This document shows, piece by piece, positions 26,064 to 33,577 of a stretch of 47,106 bases of DNA. This stretch comes from JBAXBF01 sp034429745 (GTDB lineage Bacteria; Chloroflexota; Anaerolineae; Anaerolineales; DRKV01): positions 1-47,106 of the forward strand of contig DAOUFY010000035.1 in assembly GCA_034429745.1 (NCBI GenBank). The letters run 5' to 3'. Below the pieces are notes generated by a model. It made no database searches, was not told the DNA's origin, and saw only the letters and a program-made list of their open reading frames with translations. Position numbers and translations under genes: made by a program. Positions within the stretch are counted from its first letter, which is position 1. Every line of letters starts with the position of its first letter.

Positions 26064-28472
26064 ATGTTAGGTGTTCGCTGGCGAAAAGTTTTCGCCGATT
26101 TGTGGAGCAACAAGGTACGCACTTTGTTAGTGGTGCTTTCCATTGCAGTAGGGGTTTTTGCAGTGGGTTTTGTAAGTACCGCCTTTATTATTTTGCTGGG
26201 GGATATGGATGCCGATTATCAGTCCATCAATCCACATAGTGCAGCTATTTATGTTGCAACTCCTTTCGATCAATCCTTAATAGATGCGTTGAAAAGTGTT
26301 AAAGGAATAGGTGAACTGGAAGGATTTAGCTCCTTGCAGGGACGAATCACTACTGCTGACGGTAAAAAAGTAACCATTCTTTTTACGGCAGTTGAGGATT
26401 TTAGCGAGATGAAGATCGATCGTGTCCGTCCCAACACGAAAGATGGTAAAGGCAGCTTAAAACCATTAGATAAATATGAGATTTATTTAGAACGTTCCGC
26501 TATGGGTGCCTTGCAGGCAAAGCCGGGTGACACAATTACTGTAGAATTTGAGAAAGGCCGCACCCGCCAATTGAAGATCGCCGATATTGTTTATAACATA
26601 GCCTCACCGCCATTTATTTTTACTAATATGGCAAGCGCGTATGTAAACCCAGATACAATGGAATGGCTTGGCGGTAGCCGCAACTTTAATACGGTTTATC
26701 TTACTGTGGCAGAAAATAAAAGAGATGAAGCCCATGTGAAAGCTGTTGCCAAAGAAGTGGAAAATAAAATTGAGAAAAGTGGGCGCAGGGTAGTTTTTAC
26801 GTTTGTTGGAAGACCCGGACGCCATTGGGCGACGGATATTACTCAAGCCTTGGGTTATTTAATGGGCTTTTTAGGTTTGTTGGCTGTGTTTCTAAGCACC
26901 TTTTTAGTTATCAATACCATTTCAGCTTTGCTTTCGCAGCACGTCCGCTACATTGGCATGATGAAAGCTGTGGGTGGCAAAACATCCCAAATCGCAGCTA
27001 TGTATTTTGTGATGGTGCTCATATTTGGGATTATTGCGTTTATTTTGGCGCTGCCTTTATCAACCGTTTTAGGTTATTCGATCACGCAACCAATAGCAGG
27101 TTTGCTGAATTTTAATGTCGGTTCAATGCGCATTCCTAAAGAAGCATTGATTTTGCAGATTGTTGTTGCGTTATTTGTTCCTATGGCGGCTTCGGCGGTG
27201 CCGGTTATAAAAGGTGTAAAGATAACCGTACGAGAAGCTATCAGTGATTATGGGTTAGCAAAAGAAGTATTTAAGCAAAGTACCCTTGACCGAATCATTG
27301 AAAATATTCAGGGAATTTCACGTCCTTTGATTATTTCCTTGCGAAATACCTTTCGCAGAAAGGGGCGTTTGCTGCTCACCCTTTCAACGCTTACTCTGGG
27401 CGGTGCAATTTTTATGGGAGTCTTTAATGTACGCGATTCCATAAACACTGAGATAGAGAAGACAATGGGTTATTTTATCTCTGATGTCAACATATCTCTC
27501 GTGCGCCCTTACCGCATTCAATTGTTAGAACCGCTTATTATGAGTATTCCCAATGTAGTGCACGTTGAAGGTTGGGGTTTCAGCAGCGGAGAGGTGCTTT
27601 CGCAAGATAAGCAAACTGCGATAAATGCTTTTTTGATTGCCCCTCCTGCTCATTCACAATTGATTAAGCCAGTTATGGCAAGAGGCCGATGGCTTGTACC
27701 GCAGGATGAAAACGCGCTTGTGATGAGTGGTTCTTTGGTAAAACAACGGCCGGATTTGAACATAGGCGATGAAGTAATAATCCGAATTAATGAAAAAGAA
27801 ACATCTTGGCGAATTATCGGTGAATATAAAATTGCCGGCAATATGCAGCAGCCTATTTTATACGTAAATTATGAAGCTCTTGCGGCAATCACTCATCGAA
27901 TAGATCAATTTTCTCAATTGCGGATTGTAACTTCTTCCCATGATGAAGCAGTTCAGCAGGGCGTTATTAAGCAAATTGAAGAGCTCTTTGCAAAAGAGGG
28001 CATTCAGCTTGAAGAAGCTAGTTCAGGCGCCGAACTTCGCCGTCAGCAGAGAACAACGATTGACGTATTAATCTTATTCCTGCTGGTTATGGCAGTATTG
28101 ATAGCTGTTGTAGGGGGGTTGGGCTTAATGGGAACAATGTCAATGAATGTCTTAGAAAGAACCCGTGAAATCGGAGTTATGCGTTCCACAGGAGCTAATG
28201 ATGGAATGATCCTTCAGCTTGTGATTGTCGAAGGATTATTGATCGGATTGTTGAGTTGGCTCATAGGAATATTGATGTCATTCCCCATAACCTTAATCCT
28301 TAATCAAGTCGTAGGAAACGCATTGTTGAACAGCTCGCTGCAGTTTTCTTTTTCAATGACGGGTTTTATTTTGTGGTTGATTATTGTAGCAGTTGTTTCT
28401 GTATTGGCAAGTGCTTTACCAGCTAGAAATGCTTCACGGTTAACCATCCGGGAAGTGTTAGCTTATGAGTAA
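26064..28472 (+). CDS. FtsX/MacB-type ABC permease, copy 2
   Basis: Paralogue of the upstream permease (802 aa) with the same two-module plan. The first helix region (RTLLVVLSIAVGVFAVGFVSTAF, then DMDADYQSINPH) and the end (TREIGVMRSTGANDGMI, then ARNASRLTIREVLAYE) match copy 1 almost word for word. The extracytoplasmic domains differ more, suggesting different partners or substrates. It follows the CNB-fused ATPase by 2 nt, the reverse order of copy 1. The two permeases may form a heterodimer or two separate exporters. Confidence 0.9.
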   Translation: MLGVRWRKVFADLWSNKVRTLLVVLSIAVGVFAVGFVSTAFIILLGDMDADYQSINPHSAAIYVATPFDQSLIDALKSVKGIGELEGFSSLQGRITTADGKKVTILFTAVEDFSEMKIDRVRPNTKDGKGSLKPLDKYEIYLERSAMGALQAKPGDTITVEFEKGRTRQLKIADIVYNIASPPFIFTNMASAYVNPDTMEWLGGSRNFNTVYLTVAENKRDEAHVKAVAKEVENKIEKSGRRVVFTFVGRPGRHWATDITQALGYLMGFLGLLAVFLSTFLVINTISALLSQHVRYIGMMKAVGGKTSQIAAMYFVMVLIFGIIAFILALPLSTVLGYSITQPIAGLLNFNVGSMRIPKEALILQIVVALFVPMAASAVPVIKGVKITVREAISDYGLAKEVFKQSTLDRIIENIQGISRPLIISLRNTFRRKGRLLLTLSTLTLGGAIFMGVFNVRDSINTEIEKTMGYFISDVNISLVRPYRIQLLEPLIMSIPNVVHVEGWGFSSGEVLSQDKQTAINAFLIAPPAHSQLIKPVMARGRWLVPQDENALVMSGSLVKQRPDLNIGDEVIIRINEKETSWRIIGEYKIAGNMQQPILYVNYEALAAITHRIDQFSQLRIVTSSHDEAVQQGVIKQIEELFAKEGIQLEEASSGAELRRQQRTTIDVLILFLLVMAVLIAVVGGLGLMGTMSMNVLERTREIGVMRSTGANDGMILQLVIVEGLLIGLLSWLIGILMSFPITLILNQVVGNALLNSSLQFSFSMTGFILWLIIVAVVSVLASALPARNASRLTIREVLAYE

Positions 28473-28516
28473 ATTATTGATTGTAACTTTATTACAGCAA
28501 GGAGAATGAATAAATT

Positions 28517-29710
28517 ATGAAACATTTGAATAAGCAGCTTATCATCACAATCATATCAGCTTTATTGCTGATTAGTACGATCACAGTCATAAGTGCTTGC
28601 GGCGGGCAAGCTCCTTCTAACAATACTGGCGCAGCAGCTAACGGCACGCCGGGAACTAGTATTCCTCCTGTCATAAGCAGTGGGGAAGTTGTTGCTGAAG
28701 GGAATGTGGTTCCTGTGAATTATGCGAAGTTGTCATTCACCAAATCTGGTATTGTCAGTGACATTCTTGTGGAAGAAGGATCTAAAGTAAAAAAAGGTGA
28801 TGTTATAGCCCGTTTGCAGGAATCTGAAAGCTTGCAGGCTCAAGTTGCCCAGGCAGAAGAAGCAGTGTTGTTAGCGGAACAAGCGATTAAAGATCTGAAG
28901 GAAAACGCAAAATTAGACGAAGCGAATGCTTTTAATAGAATTTCCACTGCTTATGATGCACTGCGGGAAGCCGGACGGCAATTATATTATTTCAATTTGC
29001 CCATAAACCAGAGAAATTTGGAAATGTTTGAAGCAGCTGATCTCATGCGTGAAAGGTTAGAACAAGCCCGCAAAGCTTATGAACCTTATAAATATGAAAG
29101 TGAGCAGTATGGAGCAGCGACTGAAAGAACGAAGCTGAAGAAAGCTTTGGATGATGCCGAAAGTGATTTTCGAACAGCTTTGTTAAGAATCAGCTATGCT
29201 TCAAGTGAAAAATCGGCAATGGCGGAGCTCCAAAAAGCTTTGTCGGACTATGATAAACTTAAAAATGGCCCTGATCCTGATAAGATGGCTGCCGCAGAAG
29301 CAAAATTGAAAAGCGCCCAGGCCACATTGGCATCTGCAAAGGCTGCTTTAGATGATCTTCAGGTAACAGCTCCATTTGACGGCACTGTAGCTAAAATTGA
29401 TATTAAAGTTGGTGAGAATGTGAATGCTGGATCTCCGGTAATCACCATCGCTGATTATTCACAGTTGATTGTAGAAACAGATAATCTGACTGAGATTGAA
29501 GTAGTGAAAATTGAAAAAGGACAGGAAGTTAGTATAGTGCCGGATGCTTTGCCGGACGTAACTTTAAAAGGCAGAGTGGAATCCATCGCTGAAGTCTATG
29601 AAGAGAAACGCGGAGATGTAACATATACGGTTAAAGTAGAATTGCTTGAAAGCCACCCCAAATTACGCTGGGGGATGACAGTAAACTCAACCTTCAAGAG
29701 TAAGGAATAA
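28517..29710 (+). CDS. HlyD-type membrane-fusion lipoprotein, copy 1
   Basis: Periplasmic-adaptor-like protein (397 aa) for the ABC exporter. The signal peptide ends with lipobox ISAC (lipidated C28). A lipoyl-like half-motif follows (GNVVPVNYAKLSFTKSGIVSDILVEEG), then a coiled-coil hairpin at about 105-270 rich in Ala, Lys and Glu, the second lipoyl half (APFDGTVAKIDIKVGENV), and a beta-barrel/membrane-proximal end. AAGGAG is 12 nt before the ATG, slightly far. In organisms without an outer membrane such adaptors may link permeases to the thick envelope; that is inference. Confidence 0.9.
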   Translation: MKHLNKQLIITIISALLLISTITVISACGGQAPSNNTGAAANGTPGTSIPPVISSGEVVAEGNVVPVNYAKLSFTKSGIVSDILVEEGSKVKKGDVIARLQESESLQAQVAQAEEAVLLAEQAIKDLKENAKLDEANAFNRISTAYDALREAGRQLYYFNLPINQRNLEMFEAADLMRERLEQARKAYEPYKYESEQYGAATERTKLKKALDDAESDFRTALLRISYASSEKSAMAELQKALSDYDKLKNGPDPDKMAAAEAKLKSAQATLASAKAALDDLQVTAPFDGTVAKIDIKVGENVNAGSPVITIADYSQLIVETDNLTEIEVVKIEKGQEVSIVPDALPDVTLKGRVESIAEVYEEKRGDVTYTVKVELLESHPKLRWGMTVNSTFKSKE

Positions 29711-29714
29711 AATT

Positions 29715-30950
29715 ATGCCGCGTCTTAGGCTTTTTCTATTCTTTTGGTTAGCAACAGGCTTGCTTTTTGCTGCATGCTCTCCAAAACCTGCTCCTGAACC
29801 CACACTTGCACCGATTGTGGACGCCTCTCCACAACCCATGGATTTTTTGAGTACTGTTGTGGCAGAAGGGAAACTGTATCCCATCAAGTATGTTGCACTT
29901 TCGTTTAGCAGAAGTGGAGAGGTAAGCGAGATTCTTGTACGTGAAGGGCAGGCATTGAAGAAAGGGGATGTCATTGCAAGACTTAAGGATGATAAAGCAG
30001 CTTATGCTCAATTAGCTTTGGCTCATCAAAAATTAATTGACGCCCAACAAGCTTATGATGATGTGCTAAAAGACGCCGGGGTAGATAATGCCAAAGCCCT
30101 TCAAGCGATTGCGGACGCCTCTGAGAACTTGCGTCGAGCTCAGCACCGCCAATATAATTTTACAGTCCCAACCCGTTTAGCAGCTTATGATCTGTTTGAG
30201 GCAGCCAATAAGAGCCTTGAACGCGTTGCTGCTGCCAGAAAAGCTTATGAGCCATATAAAAGTGATTTGATTGACAGTACAGGTTTACCTGATATGCCGC
30301 CGACACTGTGCATTCCAGCCTCGTTATGCAAAGGGTTGATTTTAGCGCCGAAAGAGAGCTCCACAGCTCGCCAATTGCGCGAAGAGCTAACCAAAGCTGA
30401 AGGGGATTTGCAAGTTGCTGTCAACCAGATTAAGATATCCGCTGGCGTTGCACTGGCTGCTGCCCAGTTGGAAAAGGCTCAAAGCGACTATCAAAAGTTG
30501 AATGGCAAACCTGATCCGGATAAGTTGGAAGTGGCAGAAAAGAAACTGAAGGCAGCCGAATGGGAGGTTAAAGCAGCCCAGAAAGCGGTTGATGATTTGA
30601 GCTTGAAGGCACCCTTTGATGGAATTGTGTCGAAATTAGATATTAAGGTGGGAGAATTAACCCCTTCTACAAAACCGGCTGTTCAGTTTGCAGATACCTC
30701 GCGTTGGATGGTAGAAACAACCAATTTAACCGAGATTCAGGTGGTGAAAATAGAAATTGGTCAAAAAGCAACCATTAAAGCTGATGCGTTACCCGATGAA
30801 TCCTTTATTGGTGTTGTCCGATCTATCAGTGACACGTATGAGGAAAAACAGGGTGATGTAACATACACTGTGAAGGTAGAACTACATGACGCTTCACCAA
30901 AGTTTCGTTGGGGAATGACGGTAGTCGCTACCTTTAATGAAAACCAATAA
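29715..30950 (+). CDS. HlyD-type membrane-fusion lipoprotein, copy 2
   Basis: Second adaptor (411 aa), paralogous to copy 1: lipobox FAAC with C21, lipoyl halves around VALSFSRSGEVSEILVREG and APFDGIVSKLDIKVGE, coiled coil between, and the shared ending RWGMTVVATF. It carries an insertion of roughly 20 residues near 195-215 at the coiled-coil tip that contains a C-I-P-A-S-L-C pair, absent from copy 1. Its stop directly abuts the MFS start. Confidence 0.9.
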   Translation: MPRLRLFLFFWLATGLLFAACSPKPAPEPTLAPIVDASPQPMDFLSTVVAEGKLYPIKYVALSFSRSGEVSEILVREGQALKKGDVIARLKDDKAAYAQLALAHQKLIDAQQAYDDVLKDAGVDNAKALQAIADASENLRRAQHRQYNFTVPTRLAAYDLFEAANKSLERVAAARKAYEPYKSDLIDSTGLPDMPPTLCIPASLCKGLILAPKESSTARQLREELTKAEGDLQVAVNQIKISAGVALAAAQLEKAQSDYQKLNGKPDPDKLEVAEKKLKAAEWEVKAAQKAVDDLSLKAPFDGIVSKLDIKVGELTPSTKPAVQFADTSRWMVETTNLTEIQVVKIEIGQKATIKADALPDESFIGVVRSISDTYEEKQGDVTYTVKVELHDASPKFRWGMTVVATFNENQ

Positions 30951-32138
30951 ATGACGACTTTATTACGAAAAAACCTTGCTGTAACTAGTAGTTATTATGC
31001 TGCATTCATATCTCTGGGATTATGCTTGGCAGTCATCGGACCTACCTTGCCAGCTTTGGCAGAGCAAACTAAAACGCCGCTTAATGCGCTTGGCATTATC
31101 TTCACCGTAAGAGAGTTTGGGTTTATATTAACTGCTCTGCGCGGAGTAAAATTGTTCGATAAGCTATCGGGCAATTTGGTGATGGGTGCAGCAATTTGCT
31201 TGGGAAGTTTGCTATTGGTGTTAATTTCTTTGGTGCCTTGGCTTTGGGCTTTGCTGTTATGTTTCTTGGCATTGGGAAGTCTGATGGGAATGGTAGATAT
31301 TGGGGGCAATACCCTATTGGTGTGGATGTATCGCCAACGGGTTGCTCCTTATATGAATGGCTTACACTTCTTTTTTGGCATTGGAGCATTTATTTCCCCC
31401 TTAATTGTTGCCCAAGTGTTGAAGGAGTTTGGCGGCATTCAATGGGCATATTGGAGCATTGCATTGATTATCTTCCCTGTCGGTTTGGTTTTACTGCGAT
31501 TGCCTAACCCACAGCCTTATGAAACAGACAATAAAAATAAAGCCGAGAAGATTCCATATGGCATGGTCGTATTGTTGGCAGTGATGTTGGGGCTTTATGT
31601 CGGCACAGAAGTGGCTTATGGAGGATGGATCTCGACTTATGCTGTCATGCAGCAATTAGCAAGTCCGGCCGGGGCGGCAATTTTTGCTTCTGTATATTGG
31701 GGAGCGTTTACTATTGGTAGATTATTAGCCATTCCGACAGCTGTTAAAGTATCTCCACTGATGATGATCGCCATTTCTTTTGGAGGTGCATTTCTTTGCG
31801 CGTTTCTTTTGCTGCTATTTCCAACATCTTTAGTGTTGTTATGGGTTACTACAGTTGGCTTTGGCTTTTTTACGGGACCTATTTTTGCTACGGTTGTATC
31901 CTTTGCTGGTCAGCTGATGAAGCTTAGTGCTAGATTGACTGGTTTAATGTTTTTAGGGGCAAGTTTTGGCGCAATGATTCTACCTTGGATGGTAGGAGCG
32001 CTTTTCCCAACAATGGGTGCTTCGGCATTGATGGCTGTAATTGTCGTGGCTCTCGGCATTTGTTTGGCGGTGTTAGGGGTAGTGGTGAATTTACATCGCC
32101 ATAAGGAATGTGTAGTGGAAAATGAGGTGATAGTATGA
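30951..32138 (+). CDS. MFS transporter
   Basis: Major facilitator protein of 395 aa with about 12 membrane segments in two halves separated by a short basic/acidic loop near residue 190 (ETDNKNKAEK). A conserved early motif is GPTLPALAEQTKTPLNALGIIFT and the second half opens with VVLLAVMLGLYVGTEVAYGGWI, which resembles the FucP/sugar-type branch. ATG follows the adaptor stop with no gap, and its own stop overlaps the next ATG. Substrate unknown; being in the MarR operon, export is plausible. Confidence 0.85.
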   Translation: MTTLLRKNLAVTSSYYAAFISLGLCLAVIGPTLPALAEQTKTPLNALGIIFTVREFGFILTALRGVKLFDKLSGNLVMGAAICLGSLLLVLISLVPWLWALLLCFLALGSLMGMVDIGGNTLLVWMYRQRVAPYMNGLHFFFGIGAFISPLIVAQVLKEFGGIQWAYWSIALIIFPVGLVLLRLPNPQPYETDNKNKAEKIPYGMVVLLAVMLGLYVGTEVAYGGWISTYAVMQQLASPAGAAIFASVYWGAFTIGRLLAIPTAVKVSPLMMIAISFGGAFLCAFLLLLFPTSLVLLWVTTVGFGFFTGPIFATVVSFAGQLMKLSARLTGLMFLGASFGAMILPWMVGALFPTMGASALMAVIVVALGICLAVLGVVVNLHRHKECVVENEVIV

Positions 32139-32740
32139 GTGATGTGAATGAAAAGAATCAAGCAGAAAACCAAGTCAGTCATGTGGTTGAAGAGAGTGAA
32201 AAGGATATTGAGTGGGTCAAAGGTGATCAGGTAGAAATCTCCTTCAGCGGTGTAAAAAATGTACGCGGAATGAACATTGCGTTACGTCAGGCAGGTGCGA
32301 AGACGATCGTAGGAGATGATCTCGTTGTTCGCCAAGGGGGATTCTTTAAAGGTCAAGCAGATAAACTTTCTATGAATCAGGCGGCAGCGGCAATCCTGCA
32401 GACTAATCAGGCACAGGTAACCTGTTCTGCGACGGGTGTCATTCTAGCGCAAGGAAATGTTACTGTAGATCAAGGAGTGGCGCGAGTAGTGATTGGACGT
32501 CAGGAGGTGAACATAGACCAAGGTGGAACTTTTGTGGTCATCTCACCAAAAGTCTCGACCAAACAAAGCGGAACAATCTTTCTGATCGCCTCAAAAGTTG
32601 AAGGCAATGTTAACACCGTCTTTGGAACCCGCGAATCACTGCTCTTTGGAATGATAGCTGGTTTGGTGGGTGGTGCTTTCTACCTCCTGAGCAAACTCCT
32701 GCTACCGAAACGAGATAAGGCTGAACAGGATTCTACTTAA
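32135..32740 (+). CDS. Membrane-anchored beta-solenoid-like repeat protein
   Basis: Protein of unknown function, 201 aa. After an acidic tail (1-28), residues 45-160 contain a regular 15-16-residue repeat: the Q-[AGS] step occurs at 52, 67, 82, 113, 129 and 144, with a degenerate S-A at 98. Each unit is hydrophobic-polar alternating (for example VRQGG, IDQGG, TKQSG), consistent with one turn of a beta-solenoid. One membrane helix at about 169-190 is followed by a basic tail. No signal peptide is seen, so the repeat is predicted to be cytoplasmic. Four-nt overlap with the MFS gene shows it belongs to the exporter operon; it could be a scaffold. It is not an obvious bactofilin. Confidence 0.75.
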   Translation: MSDVNEKNQAENQVSHVVEESEKDIEWVKGDQVEISFSGVKNVRGMNIALRQAGAKTIVGDDLVVRQGGFFKGQADKLSMNQAAAAILQTNQAQVTCSATGVILAQGNVTVDQGVARVVIGRQEVNIDQGGTFVVISPKVSTKQSGTIFLIASKVEGNVNTVFGTRESLLFGMIAGLVGGAFYLLSKLLLPKRDKAEQDST

Positions 32741-33212
32741 CAGCGATAACTTTCCCTTGGGTAATAGACAGCAGTTCCTGAGGGGTAAGCTTGAAAACAG
32801 CAAATGGGGTGCCGGCGGCAGCCCATATTTCTGCATACTTTAACAAATCTTCATCAATATAAGTACCAATTTGGTGCAAGTGTCCAACAGGGGGAACTCC
32901 ACCAATAGCAAAACCGCTATACTCGCGTACATAGTCCGCGTCAGCTTTTTCTATTTTCTCGCCCAGCATTTCACTGATCTTTTTTTCATTGACTCGGTTT
33001 GCGCCAGAAACTAAAAATAAGTATGGAGTGTGGCTGTTTTTTCCTCGAAAAATAAGTGATTTTACAATTTGCCCTACTTGGCAGCCCACTGCGTCAGCTG
33101 CTTCTTGAGCTGTACGGGTGGAAGCCGGCATTTCAATCACTTGACAATTAACACCTAAAGCGTGAAGAGCATTTTGTACTTTTTGTGCACTAGGGTTAAG
33201 AGTGTTTGTCAT
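32733..33212 (-). CDS. YbaK/EbsC-family aminoacyl-tRNA editing protein
   Basis: Trans-acting editing domain (159 aa) that hydrolyses mischarged tRNA, usually Cys- or Ala-tRNAPro. Motifs: the Q-I-V-K-S-L-I-F segment with the catalytic-type lysine, FLVSGANRVNEKKI, and FAIGGVPPVGH near 110-120. The length and G-G-x-P-P-x-G pattern match the YbaK/ProX group. It converges on the repeat-protein gene with an 8-nt overlap. It transcribes away from the arginine leader region. Confidence 0.9.
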   Translation of the reverse strand: MTNTLNPSAQKVQNALHALGVNCQVIEMPASTRTAQEAADAVGCQVGQIVKSLIFRGKNSHTPYLFLVSGANRVNEKKISEMLGEKIEKADADYVREYSGFAIGGVPPVGHLHQIGTYIDEDLLKYAEIWAAAGTPFAVFKLTPQELLSITQGKVIAVK

Positions 33213-33369
33213 CTTGTCTTTGAGCTCCTTGGATGTTTTGTGATAAAAATTATAATCTCCTGATATAGTTTTGAGTAGATGTTTTTTGAGTATTATATGG
33301 AGTTTTGCCTAAAAGTTTAATTTCCCATGGTTTGTTAGTTAATGTCATGGGCTTTTTCCCTAGTAATCC
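33213..33369. other. Gap between ybaK-like gene and arginine leader promoter
   Basis: AT-rich non-coding stretch. It holds a short 6-bp hairpin (33324-33329 with 33346-33351) followed by a T run, which may weakly block plus-strand read-through. I see no other clear element. Confidence 0.4.
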
Positions 33370-33398
33370 TTGACCATAGCGGATAACTATGATAAAAT
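33370..33398 (+). promoter_or_regulatory. Promoter of the argGH attenuator transcript
   Basis: TTGACC at 33370-33375, 17-nt spacer, TAAAAT at 33393-33398 with an extended TG at 33390-33391. Predicted start near 33405 is only about 4 nt before the leader-peptide ATG. Confidence 0.8.
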
Positions 33399-33408
33399 GC
33401 TGCTGTCT

Positions 33409-33462
33409 ATGAAAAGTGTTATTACCCGTCGCATCCGTCGTTATCATTTGACTTCGCTGTAG
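33409..33462 (+). CDS. Arginine-rich leader peptide of argGH
   Basis: A 17-codon ORF, MKSVITRRIRRYHLTSL, with Arg at positions 7, 8, 10 and 11. Its Arg codons overlap RNA segment 1 (33421-33430) and its stop codon touches segment 2. This is the arrangement expected of a peptide whose translation reports charged tRNA-Arg. There is no Shine-Dalgarno; with the predicted start site the message would be nearly leaderless. An upstream in-frame ATG at 33397 falls inside the -10 box. Known for other amino-acid operons (trp, his, ilv leaders); the assignment to arginine here is inference from the codons and the downstream genes. Confidence 0.75.
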   Translation: MKSVITRRIRRYHLTSL

Positions 33463-33540
33463 GAAGGACGGGTAATCGCGTTCATTAAATTTTTTTCTAC
33501 TTAATTAAAAATAGCCCTCCTTCCAAGGAGGGTTTTGTTT
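33421..33540 (+). promoter_or_regulatory. Ribosome-mediated transcription attenuator for argGH
   Basis: Four mutually exclusive RNA segments are visible. Segment 1 (33421-33430) is perfectly complementary over 10 bp to 33467-33476. Segment 2 (33462-33472) pairs over 10 bp with one bulged C to segment 3 (33515-33524). Segment 3 also pairs with 33527-33532 to form a GC-rich terminator ending in T4-G-T4. A ribosome stalled at the Arg codons would cover segment 1, free segment 2 and block the terminator. A ribosome reaching the stop codon would cover segment 2 and allow termination. Confidence 0.75.
33515..33540 (+). terminator. Attenuator terminator hairpin before argG
   Basis: CCCTCC (33515-33520) pairs with GGAGGG (33527-33532) across a TTCCAA loop, followed by TTTTGTTTT. 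It ends before the argG ribosome site, so read-through is required for expression from the upstream promoter. Confidence 0.8.
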
Positions 33541-33577
33541 TAATTATCTAAAAATTTATCAAAAGAGGAGGTATAAA

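Noticed and set aside
33250..33447. 65-codon open frame on the minus strand across the arginine leader
   Set aside because: It lies antisense to the promoter, leader peptide and pairing segments, has no ribosome site and low-complexity composition; the plus-strand attenuator explains the region better.
33409..33476. Possible tRNA or T-box element upstream of argG
   Set aside because: No cloverleaf, no T-box AGGGTGG-like consensus and no TPsiC-like arm; the segment reads as an Arg-rich ORF with attenuator pairings.
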